Source: Hygrocybe punicea (Eukaryota; Basidiomycota; Agaricomycetes; Agaricales; Hygrophoraceae). Taken from it: a stretch of DNA of 64,000 nt. The notes under the pieces are model-generated. The model saw only the letters and a program-made list of their open reading frames with translations, was not told the origin of the DNA and did no database searches. A program made the translations under genes and the position numbers. Of this stretch, positions 1 to 12,696 are shown in pieces. The first letter of the stretch is position 1. Each line of letters opens with the position of its first letter. The stretch spans positions 1,605,590-1,669,589 of the forward strand of contig OY744471.1 of assembly GCA_963556145.1 (NCBI GenBank). Direction: 5' to 3'.

Positions 1-998
1 GTAACCAAGAACGACTTTGGACTTGGAGGGCGACATGATAACTCACTGGCGATCGATCAGGCACGACTCTCAAGTTGTATAGTTCATGGAATATTCATCA
101 GAGGCATAGCCATGAAGGTCATCTGATAATGCGCATGGTGTCAATCGTAGGGGCCAGTCCCAAACTGCAGTATCGAGTTAGTCATGAGGGTGGTCAGGGG
201 TTGGGGGTTCGCTATCGTTCCGACTTCGTGGGAGGGTATTTGCGAGGGCTGTGGATGTTGTCGGTGCGATTTCCAGGCTTCGGTGATGCTACGCCAAGGG
301 CCGGGTGCCACAGAGATGGCCCTCGATCCAACCCCGTGGGGTGAATGCCTGCCTTCGCCGTCTTGGAGGGCGGTGCAGCGGTGCCGGCAGTGCCTGGAGA
401 AGGAATCTAAGAAACCCGTCATTTTGAATCTAATCCATCCCTTTAAATTTGGGTATGTACCTGAGTGGTAGGGTTGTTCTATGGGGGCAGGCGCCACTGG
501 GAGACATTTCGACTAACATCATAATGGTACATGTGCAAGTTATCGCTTCATGGAAGCCGGCTATCAGCCTTGACCATTTGCAGTCCATTTGCTCCCATTT
601 GGGCGGAAAAGGAAGGGATTCTTACCTACGACGTAGGCAAGAGACAGATGCACCACCAGTGTCTCTTTTACATTGTTGACTGCGATAACCAGCTGTGTTT
701 TCCACCCATTTGTGTCATAGTAGTGTATACTAAGCGCAAAAAAGCCATTCGTTCATTGGCGACAACTGTTTCTGTTTCATTATATGGGCTTATAGACATG
801 CTTGGGTCCAGTTTCAATTCCAAAACCATACTGCAATGGCAATGGCAACAGCAACCTTACCACATACTTGAATACGGATCGCCCCGCGTTGCATCACCGT
901 AGGGAGGCACAACATCAGGGTCTGCGTCAACTTTGAAAGCGTAACGGACTGAATTGTGCATCGAGTCGGTAAGATGCCGAAGGAAGGCATATCATGCA
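1..998. other. Intergenic, no gene recognised
   Basis: Short open frames occur on both strands, but none shows a recognisable domain, a convincing start or splice sites that join them. It lies downstream of the WD40 gene and may hold its 3' UTR plus the flank of a gene outside the window. Confidence 0.5.
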
Positions 999-3072
999 TC
1001 ATGACTCACAGATTCGGTGTTCGCCAGCATCAAATGTGTATCCAAAATAATCTTCGGCGTGATGCGCTTTAGAGGGCCAGTTTTTGGGATAGTCATCGTC
1101 GTCGTCGTCGTCGTAATCGTCGTCGTCATCGTCGTCAACTTCAGATGAACCCCCGTCCTCATCATCATCCACACCGTCATCTGTATCTATCATGTCATCA
1201 GCTTTCCCTTCCTTGCCTCCGCCTTTGTCCCCCACTCCAACACCTCCGCAAGCCTGTGGTATTTTCGCCTTCCTATAATCATGGTGGTAACCCAACCGAT
1301 CAACATATTCGCAAGTTGTTACAGCATACAAGGCCGCGCGCTTCGCATCCCACGCCATGCTGATGACAGCGTTGTTGCCTGTTGCAAGCTCATATACAGC
1401 CGCCCGCGCGCGGATGTCCCATGTCATTATCTTTTCCGTGCGTTCGCCTCCAGTAAATAACGCTGGGTGCACAAGAAAGAATGGTCACCTCAATTCGTAG
1501 ATGAAAGGGAAAATAATTCACTTGGTATACCGTCGGGGTGAATGAGCAGCGCTGCAGGGCAAGACTCTGACAGGGACCCGCTGTTGAAGCTTAGAACCGG
1601 CAACCGATGGCGGATATCGTACAACCTAGCATAGCCATCGCTGCAAGCGGTGACAAAGACGTTCGGGTCTGCTATGCTTGTAGAAAAGTCGTTGATCACA
1701 CCACCATGCCCAAGGTAATGCGTCGTAGTCTTGCCTGCGTGCCCCAAGTCAAGCGCTGCGCACGAGTGATCTTGCCTTCCATGATCAGACGTCGTGCTGC
1801 ATAGCATAATGGATGGGGAAGATGGGTGCGGGTGCCATTGTGCCGGGGAGAAGTTCACATCGAAGAATGGGATGCTACCAGTCGTCGTACTTCCAGACGA
1901 GGCCTCAATGCTCTCGGGATCGTCTCGCCAGGTATCTTCAGTGGAAAACCGTTTGCCGATGCGATCTTTACCTCGCGCTCCATACGTTTTCAGAGTGTCT
2001 ATGTCCCAGAAACCCGCAGATCCTTTTCCAGCGCGGAGAAGACGGCCATTTGGAAGGATGGTAAGCGGACCAGACCAGATACCGCAGTCGAGCGTGTGCG
2101 TTGGAAGTGAACTTTTGTCGTATGCGGATGCTTTTGCGTATCCCCATGAATACGACTTCACCCTATCCTCATCCGCTACGAAAATCAGCTTGCGGGATCC
2201 GTCAATGGCGGAATGATATGCCAAGCCCGCAAGTCCGACATCGACGTCATGCGTTTCGGGAAATTCTTTGTCTTGCTCGTCAGGAAGTAGGATAAACGTC
2301 AGGCCGGGTATCCTGTTCTTGTAGCCGCCTGCAGTATTTATAGCGATGCATGAGTAGTCTGGGGAAATGGAGAAGCAGTTCGGGGATGAGATGTCACAGC
2401 TAGTGATTTCGCATCTAGCCTGGTACATGATGTTGGCCAGAGTGTGTGTATCATTCGCCGTCATGCCTGATATCGCGGGACAGAAGCGAGCCAGCGGTGT
2501 GGTGGAGGTGTGTGGTTTCGTCTCGGCCCTCCACGCAGGGGGTGGTTTGGGCATCGTCACCCCTGGGGGCATAGATCCTGTCTACAGTTGGCATTACCAT
2601 TCAGACCGAAGACAAACACAAACATACTACCGGACCCGCCTAAAAGCGACTGAATCAATGACAAGACTCCGGTCATAGCGCCATATGCTGGAATGCATCA
2701 CCATCAACAATGCCCCGCGTCACCAATTGGAGAGAACAAGTACTCGCATATGCCCCCGAAATCCCCCTCTGTGGGGTTCGTGACCTCAGGGTACTCGTCC
2801 GAGTGCGCAAAAGAAGGAAGGAAGTCGAACATTTCGGAATCGCCATACGCAATTTCTAGCGCATCAATGAGCAACTTGTTCACGTCGATTGCCAGCTTTT
2901 CGACGCTCTCCTCTGGCGCGCCAGCGTCCTCGGCATTACGAACAAGCGTGCACGCCTCTCGGAGGACTTCCAGGAAGGCTTTTTCCTTGTCCTGGCTGTG
3001 ATCCGTGTCGATGTGGAACACGCTCAGTCTATCGTTGAGAACAGTGAGTTGAGCTTGATTGTCTATGGACAT
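999..3072 (-). CDS. WD40 repeat-like protein with acidic C-terminus
   Basis: I model three exons: 3072-2724, 2577-1522 and 1462-999. Introns 2578-2723 and 1463-1521 are GT-AG and in phase; the joined CDS is 1869 nt, a multiple of three (622 aa). The middle exon has beta-propeller-like repeats (a GHGGVINDFSTS segment, then FVTACSDGYARLYDIR, a typical WD-repeat end). The last exon carries TGGERTEKIMTWDIRA, another blade. The C-terminus has a poly-Asp run (about 1092-1137, GAC/GAT repeats). The first exon encodes about 116 residues, mostly helical, with no domain I recognise. It could be a separate small gene, because the 146-nt first intron is long for this locus. WD40 proteins are scaffolds; no partner can be inferred. 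Confidence 0.75.
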
Positions 3073-4393
3073 GGTTGCTTTGGATCAGAAATCGATGTCG
3101 ATCGTCCTTGTTGATGAGACAGTGGCGAGTGTCGCCTCTACTACACCGTGACCTTATTTTTTATCCTGCTCAAATACGGTAACTTCCTGACCATTAATTC
3201 TCCGAGGACGACAAGAACTCGATTTTCTCACTGCGGCCTTCCCATCTCTACGATGTACCAGTGGTCTGATGTCTTTCCTCTGCAACCTCTGTTGGTATCA
3301 AACAAAGACGGTTGAACCCGAAACGCCAGACGAAGAAAGGATCAAAACAACTATTGGTACTGACCCTCACAATTCAAGCCAAAATTATTGGCGAACAGAG
3401 GTCACTGAGTGAGGTCACCCAGCGACCAACCAGAGGTGCTTTCATTCAAGTTGGAAGGGATAAGCCTTTGCAGCAAGTTGGCCCAGCCGATGCCTAGAAT
3501 GAACGAAATGCAGACCAAACCGGTAGACAAAGGTATGCCAAGCGGGGCTAACACTCTGGCAGAAGCAACGCTAACCCAACCTGCCAGCTGGGAAACAGCA
3601 CCATTGTCACTGGCAGATGAGCAACGGGCCACGATCAGAGCAGCTGAGCCGCATCTGGATGATGTGTAGGGAATGACATAGAGGCACGGCCACCCCGGAG
3701 CCTTTAGTATAACTCCAGATGAGGACGAACCGGAAGTTCGCCTCGGGAAAGGAAAAACGGTGCATTCAGAAAACTGTGGCATGTTGGTAGGGTTGGCGTC
3801 AGTGGATGTGGGTTGGATGCAAGGAGACTTAGAAACGCCATGGTACTCCTTCAACCTTCCAACCCCGTCGTTTCGCTATTCTCCTCTTCTCATAGTTCTA
3901 TTAAAATGCACAGGAGTGTTTCGCCATGAATGGATTCGACAGGGCTCTACCACACCTCCCGTTCGCTCCTGATGCCTCTGAGCGACACAACTTTTCTCGC
4001 GATGGGGTGGTTTGTTTATTGCATTCTAGACGACATCAGCCAGTGCCTGGCGTGAAGTCTTGTCGGTTTGAGCGAAATTCGGTTTGCATGTTGCCGATTG
4101 TCAGTGACCAACAGATTATAGTTATCCGTCATAAAAAATCGCCGTCGACAATATGCCTCGAGCTTGCTGATCAAGTGACTCACTCAAGCCGGCATGTAAG
4201 AACTGCTAAGAAGTAATCTTTGACAATCCGCTGCGTTATTATTAATAACCCCTTCCAGGATGAAACTGTCGATGAAGTTGAACCTTTTTCCACCGAACGA
4301 AATTGGGCAACAAGAATTTGTTATACATCAATGCATCAACTACCGTTACAGGCTTCTTCGATACAGCAAAACCATGAAAACTCTTTGGACCAT
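3073..4393. other. Intergenic with one weak minus-strand ORF
   Basis: A minus-strand frame at 3402-3781 could encode a short protein with hydrophobic stretches (GWVSVASARVLAPLG, then STGLVCISFILGIGWANLL). It lacks a clear start in frame and no family is recognised, so I do not call it a gene. The remainder is AT-rich spacer between two minus-strand genes. Confidence 0.35.
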
Positions 4394-6508
4394 TCACACA
4401 ACAGAATAGATAACGTGGTTCATGAACTCATTCCACATGATTTGGTCAGGATCGAATTCATGCGATATCTTCTTGAATGCCGAGATACTAGCGTAATATT
4501 CAGGATCGTGCTCCTGGTACTTGAGTGCCGTGAAGAGGGGCGTTAGATATTGACCCCAGTGAAGGCGTCCCTGCACACCAAGGGGATCAGAGATGGGGAT
4601 TATGTATGTCAGTGTGACAGCGCACCTTGAATTCCTTTATACTCTTTTCCTGGATGGGAGCCACCAGATCATCATAGCCTTGGATGGAGTCATAAAAAGC
4701 AAAGAGCGAAAATATTTCGAGGTAACATCGTCCGGGTGACGTCCCCGGATTGAGATCGTATGACATCGAGAGGTTGGCAGGCATGCCGGCAGTGAATCGG
4801 AGGGACAGGAAGCCGACCAGAGCCTTCGATATGTTTTGTTGGTGCTCTTGCTGGAACCAGTTGATTACCCAGTCCGTGGCATCAATGTATGTCGACATTG
4901 GATAAGAGACCTGAATATTAGGTGAGGCGCATTGAAGTAACGGCCAGACAAGATACGACGTACTTCAGCGCTTATCGCAGGGAAGTAGCTTGCAAAACCT
5001 GTGCAGCAGATGAAATAATCGAATGGTTTTCGAGACTGACGAAGTCTGACCGATATCATAAATGTCATAATATTTGCCGATCTTGGGCGTCCCGTGATCT
5101 TGGGTACTCAAGGCAATATTGATACCCTGCGATAGCATGCGACGTCAGAAATCAAGAAAATCGGCACTTTTATAGTGACTCACACCCGGAACAAGTAGCG
5201 GGAAGTGCTTGAAGAGCAGGGCAAGTATCAACCCAAGCTCCCGAATGAGGTTCTCACTAATATTCGCGCCTTGCAATTCGATCAAATCGAAGACTTTCTT
5301 GAGAGCAGGGAGTTGCTCTGCGAGAGCGGCAAATGAGCTCAGGCTATTCTCCAACGGTTGGTCCTCGGGCGCAGTATGTGTCACCTCACGGCGGGTGATG
5401 AGCGCTTGATTCGTGTAAGTATTCAACCAGATTTCCGCGTTGTGATATTTGAGAATATCTCCGTCTGGGCCTTGCTGGAGAAGTTGTTTCGCCTTAGGCC
5501 AGTCAACAAGTTCACGCGTCTCAGAAACATAGTAGAAGGGGAAGGTCTCGATCGTGACGGAATAAACGACGCCAAAGGCACAAAGACCCACTACGACAGC
5601 ATTGAATGTCTTATCGTCCTGAAGAAGGACAGCAGGTCCCGAATGCTTTTGGGGATCTGTGATGCCGTTGGTGGGTTCGATGCGGTAGAGGATTGGAAGG
5701 CCGTCTGAATCAAACTTTGCGCTAACGAGAGTTACGCCCCGGATCATACCGGCGAGGGGCGGGATTTTAAGGCCACTTCCATGAGTACCAGTTGATGTGG
5801 CACCTAGAATGTGCAAGCCTGACAGAAGATGGGGGGGTTTAGCGATGAAGGACGTATGATTCGGAAGGTGGACTGACCTGAGAAACCTCCGATGTTCATG
5901 AGAGCTCTACCCTGCGCCTCGAGTGCAACAGCAGCCTGTTTCCACGAGGTTCCACAGAGGACGTCATAGTAAATAGATGCCGTAGGATCTTTGAGAGCAG
6001 CGGCGGGTGTGCGAGTTGTTCCAACGAGGTTATCTGTCTTGACAAGATAGCCGGGCGTCACGCAAACAGGACTTGATCACGATTAGTCGTATCGATAAGC
6101 GCTGACATGAAAAGACACTGGCTCGACTTACGACCAGGAGTGGAAAGCACCAACGGCTCTCACGGACTGCTTCTCTTTCTTTGCAGTCACCATTACCTGC
6201 ATGAGCTCTTGGAGGTTCTTAGGTTCGGCGACGGTACATTCGAAATGTATGTTTCCAAGATCGTTCTGGACGGTAACCTGCTTGCGTTTTTCAATAGCCT
6301 GCAAGACTTTCTTGGTGCTATGTTGCATGTGTTTCGCTGAAGAAAGGTCATGCGCTAGGCAGCGAGAGTAGAATAGATTCTCACCGATCCTATCCGCATG
6401 GCGCTCAATAGTGTCGTTCAATGTTGCGACGTCGAATTCAATGAGGCGGTGGGGACCGTGATCGCCCTTTTCGAGGACGCTGCGAAAGTAGTCGCACAGC
6501 TCAGACAT
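4394..6508 (-). CDS. FAD-binding sugar-lactone oxidase (D-arabinono-1,4-lactone oxidase-like)
   Basis: This is a multi-exon flavoprotein. The ATG at 6508 opens MSELCDYFRSVLEKG. The FAD-binding type 4 domain shows VRAVGAFHSWS at the first exon end, then a Gly-rich stretch (LMNIGGFSG) and HILGATSTGTHGSG, the flavin-binding loop typical of the aldonolactone oxidase family. The last exons (4898-4587, 4576-4394) form the ALO-type substrate domain with the family's GRLHWGQ motif near the C-terminus; the TGA stop is at 4394-4396. Members oxidise aldonolactones or related alcohols with O2; the real substrate cannot be read here. At least five introns interrupt the frame. Family assignment is firm, the exact enzyme is not. 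Confidence 0.85.
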
Positions 6509-6895
6509 TCAAGTTATCAAAACGGCCACAGGCCGAGTGGCTCCTTGTATTAGCGCTGGCGGAGATCCTGAGCGCCATGTTGATCGGTTAGGGTGCTGTG
6601 CCCAGGCTCTGGCTCAGCGAGTGTGATCATGGGGCCTCCGTACCCTCATCGAGTCAGAGTCCGTGCTTCTGCAGAAGTGTTATTCTATGCTTTGAACCAG
6701 GTTGATCAATTGAAGTCCATTAATATTGTATAATACCTGAACTTGTCAATTCATTGTTTGTCGTGTCCTAGAACTGCTTGCGATACGAGAAGTTATTGGG
6801 GACTCACGTGACTGCACAGTATCATTAATTAGTTATTTTTTGTTACAAGCTTCGGGCTGGTATATAGGTCATAAATGATAGTACTCGCAAAAAAA
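6509..6895. other. Intergenic spacer
   Basis: AT-rich spacer between the lactone-oxidase start and the dehydrogenase stop. It must hold the oxidase promoter. No distinct motif was identified. Confidence 0.5.
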
Positions 6896-8352
6896 TCAAT
6901 TCAGTCCAATGCTCTCGAGAAAATCCTCAGTGGTCTTCCATAGCTCGGCAGCAATCTCGGGGTCCTGTGCATTCTCCGAAGGTTTCACCACCTTGCCCTG
7001 GTCCTTTTCGATATAAGCGCCTTTATATATTTCCGGATGCTCCCGGACAATCAGCGAGGCGGCTGCAAAAACGGAATTGTATGCGCCCTTGTTCCAAGTC
7101 TTGAAGAACAGTCGCATGATGATCTTGAGGATGAATAGGGACCTCGGCAGTTGATGGGCGAACGTGTTGACAGCGCCTGGATTCAGTGAGAGCGCGATTA
7201 TAGGTGTGTCTTCGGCGTCGAGATGTCTCTGCAGCTCATTAGTCCAAAGGATGTTGGCGAGTTTGCACAGTACTGGTGGGACGAGAAGAATGAGAGATCG
7301 TGCTTGTGAAGGCCAAGTGAACACATGCGTTCTTACAGAATCGTGAAATATCAGGGTATCGAGCCCTGGGGAATTCGCCGTTAAGTTCTTCAAGGTTCCG
7401 GAAGCGGGTACCCGATGAGACAAAGCGGTGGCCTTTCGATGAGACCTGAGCACAGCGGAAACGCCTTGGTCAGTCCAGGTGCACGAGGCAAAGAGAATGA
7501 CGGGCTAACATTGACAATGCGAACATCGGCACCCTTTTCTTGGGCTGTATGTTTGAGCAGAGGAAGCAGTGTGCGAGTAAACACGAATGGACTGATATGA
7601 CTAAAAAGCGACGAGTTCAGCATCCCGCACGGTTAGTGTGCGAGAATTGCACAAACTTGACAATTGTCATCTCTTGCACACCTGTAAAAACTCGTTTGAA
7701 AATCTGGTGGGCGGAATGAACACAAACGCTGTACCATCAGGAGTCTTGGCATCAGACATGGTGAGGCTTGAAATGCGAAACTTGTGTCAGTAAACTGGAA
7801 TCTAAGTAAGCGAGGGAAAAAGCTACGTACATCGCAGCATTATTGACTGTCACGACAAAAAAAAAGCATACATTAATGAGGGGTTATCAAAGAACTTAGT
7901 CGAGACGTGTATACCAAGGACATCAAGTCGCTTCTCCTTGATCATGAATTCTTCAGCAGCTTGCTTCGCATTCCGAGGGTCACTTAAATCCAGCTTCAAC
8001 CAAAGGACCTGTCCGTCGCCTGGACCTAAACCCTCCGCTTGGAGACTGGCAATAGCCTCAGTTGCCTTTGTACCAATGCATTGATCAGGGCATACGAAAA
8101 TTACTGAGCGCTGACGAGCTAAATTACCTTGGATTCGTTGCGGGCAGCCATGTAAACATTTGCCCCATGGCGGGCCAGATGTTGTATAGTACCATAGCCG
8201 ATACCCCTGCTACGTGTGTGTCACCATCAAGTGAAGTTGTGAACTGAAAGTATGTGGAATTCTACTCACTTCCCGCCGGTGACGATCATGACTTTGCCTG
8301 TCAAGTCAGGAAGATCTTTCGACGGGTCGAATGCTGATAGAAATGCTTCCAT
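6896..8352 (-). CDS. Short-chain dehydrogenase/reductase
   Basis: The ATG at 8352 starts MEAFLSAFDPSKDLPDLTGKVMIVTGG. An intron splits the dinucleotide-binding loop, which on joining reads TGGNRGIGYGT, the classical SDR TGxxxGxG motif. Then come an ANVYMAARNE-like strand and LDLSDP (the adenine-ring D). Downstream, RIVNVSPSFS is the catalytic-Ser strand and CKLANILWTNELQ is the active-site Lys helix. The later ALSLNPGAVNT is the family PG motif. The splice joining the Ser exon to the YxxxK exon (about 7265-7350) could not be resolved in phase, so the catalytic Tyr was not seen directly. Products of this subgroup are often retinol-dehydrogenase-like; the substrate is unknown. Confidence 0.85.
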
Positions 8353-8594
8353 GGCGGTTCAAGATAACTGGCATGAGCTGATCACCACCAAGTCCTTGTA
8401 TAGCGTATCTACGGCTTCTCTCGAGTGGGACCATGGGACCACTGTGCAATCCAAGTTCGGCATCGATCGGCAGATCGGAGCTCAGACTAGGCTAGGCACG
8501 ATTTCAGTCATTGACAACTTTATCTATCTAATACTAGTACATTCAATCGTTTTCGAGATGTTCATCGCACTCTAGCTAGTGAAAAGTCTTGTAA

Positions 8595-11500
8595 CTAGCG
8601 ATCCGCGGACTTGGCAAACTCATCCAAGAACTTCTCTTGAGCTCTCACGACGACTTTGAGATGAGCCACCGTAAGTGGCGAGTTCCTTTAAGAATAGAGG
8701 AACCATCAGCTGAAACCAGTAATTTAATTCGCCAAGCCTGAGACACATACGAGGAGAGTGCCAGAGCTTGGGCCGTGCGAACCTGAGCAGCAAAGAGGTG
8801 AGACATAAACAGAAAGGAAGGACAAGATAAGTTAGTGCCGCACCACATTCTTGATCGTACGGCCTGGGCAGATAAATAGTTGGCAAATTAATCGATACAA
8901 CGACAATGGAATACTCACCGTTAAACGCTTTTTCAGCCAACTCGTCCACGTCCCCCCTGGTGATACCATCTTTTCCGTCCTCCGCAATGTCTTGGACATC
9001 GGATCCTGCTAATCTAAGGAACTTGCACCAGATGGCATGTCGTCCCGCACAATCAAGTTCCGGATATTTGATGGCTATCACGATAAGACGTGATTTCTAG
9101 TCTAGTCACAGGACGAAAACTTCACTCACCGATGGAGAATCGTGAGAGAAATGCGTCGTCGAACGTCTTGATCCTGTTGGTAGTCAGGAAGAGGACCCCA
9201 CGGTGGTACTCAAGAACGCGGAGAGCGACTGAGACTAGGGCATTGCGTTCAATCTTTGAGATTTTGACAGTAAGTTATGAGCAGTAGAGATCAATAGATG
9301 GGGTAGAACTTCATGCAAGCTTCTCTGTTCAAGGTACACCTAATAGCCAAATGATTAGAGAAAAAGGTTGAAGGCAACCCAAATTCTCACATCGGCTTCG
9401 TCAATTAGCAGGACTGCATCCCAAGCAGTAGCCAACTGTCCAGCAATATGATGATTATAAACAGACGAAATCCACATAATGAAGGAGAACTCACGCTCAA
9501 TATTCCTCTCAGCCTCATCTCCAAACCGGATGAATTAGTGGGAAGCTCAGTTGATCCAACCATGTATAGTGGGCGGCGAAGAATCTCGGCGACAGATTCG
9601 GCGGTCAAGGTTTTACCTGAGTACACAATTGAGCACAGGTATAATATCAAAAAGACTGAGGACATGATCCACCTGTTCCAGGTGGACCATGAAGGACTGC
9701 GACCTAGAAGGCATAAATATTTCAGTCTCATAACGTCAAGAACCACATACCAAGCCTCCTCCTTTGCCAGATATAACGTCGTGGATCATTTTTGAGGACG
9801 AATTCTTGTTCTGGGTAACTTCCACAAGACCTTTAATGAGTGTCTAGGCGAGGAATTGTGTCAATAGATGCATATTGGAGGAGGCTCATTCCTACCTTGA
9901 CATCGTCGTCTAGGACAAGATGATCCCATGCATTCTCGTCGAATACGACAGGTTTCAAGTCCTCAACTTGAAACATAGACCATGACTTATTTGCCAGGTC
10001 GAAACCATAAACTTCAGAAGGTAAAAGGTGCAACAGGTCTTCGTCGAGATCAGGGAAGACTTGATTGCTGGACGGCAAGTAAGTGACCAATACAACCACT
10101 GGCAGTTCACAACGGGTAAAACGCTCACGGATCTCTTGTGTACCCACTTTGGATGTCGTAGGCAATCCGGTCGATAATTACACGGTTCTGAAGAAAGTCG
10201 TAAGACATCTGAGAGGAACAGGAAAAATCTTGACGTTACGCCGTGGTCTAAATAGCGGTTAGTCAGCACTATGTCAAGAAAACGGAGAAACGTACAGAGT
10301 CGATAGTGAACACCCAACAATGTGGTGTACAATTGGCCCCGGACTGTATATCACGTAAGTTGCGCTCTAACCACACAGTAGAAAGGTACCGGTCAAAGTT
10401 TCTTTATCTTTAGGGGTCAAACGCTTTAAGGGCAGTGTCGATATTTCGACAGTGAGCTAGTGACAGGTCATTAGCACAATTTGGGCAGGTAGGGTGGAAG
10501 GGGTATCACACATTATTAAATGCCTGTATTCTCTGAGTAATCTCGCACTTGCTGTACTGGTAACCATCCCATTCACGCCCGTTTCCAATCACCATGAAAT
10601 ATTTCTTCATGTTCCCACACATGCTAAGTTTGTCGGAAGCATTGGGTTTTCAAAGGAGAAACATGGATTGAGAGGACGTACTCAAGATCAGTGCCGTAAT
10701 ATCTCCTCTCGATTTCAAAGCAAATCTGAAAATTTTGTTACGCAGGTTCGACACGAGTTTGCGCAACGGTCCAAAACCCCTTTGCCCAAACCTAAGTACT
10801 CACCATATGCCCCGATTGATCCGCCAATGTGACTTGCTGCCCTGGTTCAAAGAAATACTGGAGGCTGTAGAAACCATGTGGTGAGACGACTTGACTTCCC
10901 AGCTTCGGATGGAGATGCTCACAGATCAAATTCAATGTAGCCATGGCTCGTAACAAGAGCCAATTTTTCAGCGCTGCAAATTTGTCCGCAAAGTCAGATA
11001 GGTTCCATGTGTTGGATGGTCATGGTTCTTACGTCGGTTTGAATTCCTCTTCCAGATACCCCATCAATACGCTGAGATGTTCCACGACATCAGAGAAGTA
11101 GGTCTTAATCTCGGACTCGGGAGGGGCTAGAAAAATGGGTACACAGTTATATCTCAAGGAGAGAGATACCGATGCTTACGGTCCCCATGTTCAAGATAGC
11201 CGAGCGACTTCGCAAGAGCTAGGATCTCGTCTGAAGCCCAGGACTTATCAAGAGATAACGTCTGTTGGGCGGAAGTAAGCGCCTTGCGCATGCGAGGCAT
11301 GTCCGGGAAAAAGTCCTGAACAAGATATTCGGGATCGCCGCCGAAGAACCGGTCACCGACGAGCGACCTAGAGACATTATTATGGGACATAAGAATGTGG
11401 GGTGTTCGACATGCCTGAAGAGCTGTACGAGCGTCGGGCTGACGTGAGTAATGATCGACGATGGTTCGTCTTTCGAGTTCTTTTCAGAGGCTAGCAGAGG

Positions 11501-11909
11501 AGGAGGAGGAGTAGAACATACTCAATGCGTTTTGATACCGAATGTCGACGTAGAAATAATTATTAGGATCTTCCTCCTCTTTGACTGGGACCATGCGAGT
11601 GCTCGGATCGTAGGGTTTGTATCTGTATTCCTTCTGGTCCCAGAGCCGAAAGCGCTTGAGATATCGATGAAAGACCACTTGTGTCTTGCTTAAATCGATT
11701 GCTGGTTCAGGCGCAGGATCAGCAGGCTTTGATTCTTCGCAGTCTTTGGATGTGGAATCCTCGGTATCAACATCGACGCCCCACTGAGAATCCTTGGCCT
11801 CAAGATTGGACCAGTTGCATTCCTTAGCAGTCGCACTTGCAGTGTGTGTCGTGTCCTCCCGCATGATTTTCACAAAGCCGTTGTCGATACTAGCGTTTGG
11901 CGAGGTCAT
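8595..11909 (-). CDS. AAA+ ATPase, fungal DUF7025-like type
   Basis: The start is ATG at 11909 (MTSPNASIDNGFVKIM) and the stop TAG at 8595-8597. A large N-terminal region is spread over several exons (conserved-looking YLKRFRLWDQKEYRYKPYDPS, YFFEPGQQVTLADQSG, LLPSEVYGFDLANKSWS), consistent with the uncharacterised DUF7025-type region of fungal AAA proteins. The ATPase core follows: Walker A VLHGPPGTGKTLTAESVAE is split by an intron after GPPGTG (about 9617-9685). Walker B is WDAVLLIDEAD (about 9393-9424) and sensor 1 is FLTTNRIKTFDDAFLSRF (about 9135-9190). The C-terminal lid ends VVRAQEKFLDEFAKSADR. Paralogues of this class are numerous in Agaricomycetes and their clients are unknown. A long intron or poorly resolved stretch lies around 10340-10810. 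Confidence 0.85.
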
Positions 11910-12696
11910 GATAATCGCTGGTTGAAAGACACGGAGAACTCCTGAACAGAGTCGTAATACAAGTAATAGCCGCCGAAGTGAGTCAATTTAGACTGAGTCA
12001 CTCTGACTCGGAAGTTTTACGAGTGTTTTTTCACATAGCGTCCTCGCAAAAAGTTGGACGTTGACGTTGAACCTAGTGAAAAACCACACGAGGCAGAACG
12101 AATCAGAACGAAAGTGAACGATCCTATTGAACGGTGTCGCTGTAGTTAGAATATGGAACAGTTTCTCGAGAGTAATCGTCAGAGTGACCGCGACAAAAAT
12201 GTTGATTTGCTTCCCAAAACATATTCGAGACAATACGAATAATTTGTGCTGTCTATACTGTCCTGCTCCCGCTCCTTGCTTCCCGCTCCTTGTCCCCCGC
12301 TCCCAGTTCCCACTGGCAGCTCCCTGCTCTGCCGAGTCTGCCCATTCTACTCTCCCTACTCCTCCCTGCGACCTCCTATTCGGGCACTTCCACTAGCTGC
12401 TGCAGTGCTATCTTGGCTGCTTGGCTTTCATAAATCTGTGACGAGAAGAACAACAAGACAAACAAATTAACGAACTTGCAAGTCCTATTATTTGCTCCCA
12501 AAAAAAACTCATCCATCTCCTGTGTCATTGACCGGCACAACACTGCCCCAGACTTCAAGTTGGTATGCTATAATATTACTACAGCGCGTCCAACTACGGG
12601 GTCAACCCAATTGACAAGTAAAAACGATAGAACCGTCTTTGTGGTATAAGATCCGAGTCACAAATCAACACAAGTGTCTCCGAGTCCCTCCATCCT
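11910..12696. other. Intergenic spacer with pyrimidine-rich tract
   Basis: Upstream of the AAA gene. It contains a C/T-rich, degenerate CTCCCGCTCC-type tract at about 12262-12335 and no supported ORF. Confidence 0.5.

Noticed and set aside
8595..11909. BCS1-type mitochondrial AAA protein
   Set aside because: No N-terminal transmembrane helix or BCS1 N-domain; the N-terminal segments and lid fit the DUF7025-type fungal ATPases.
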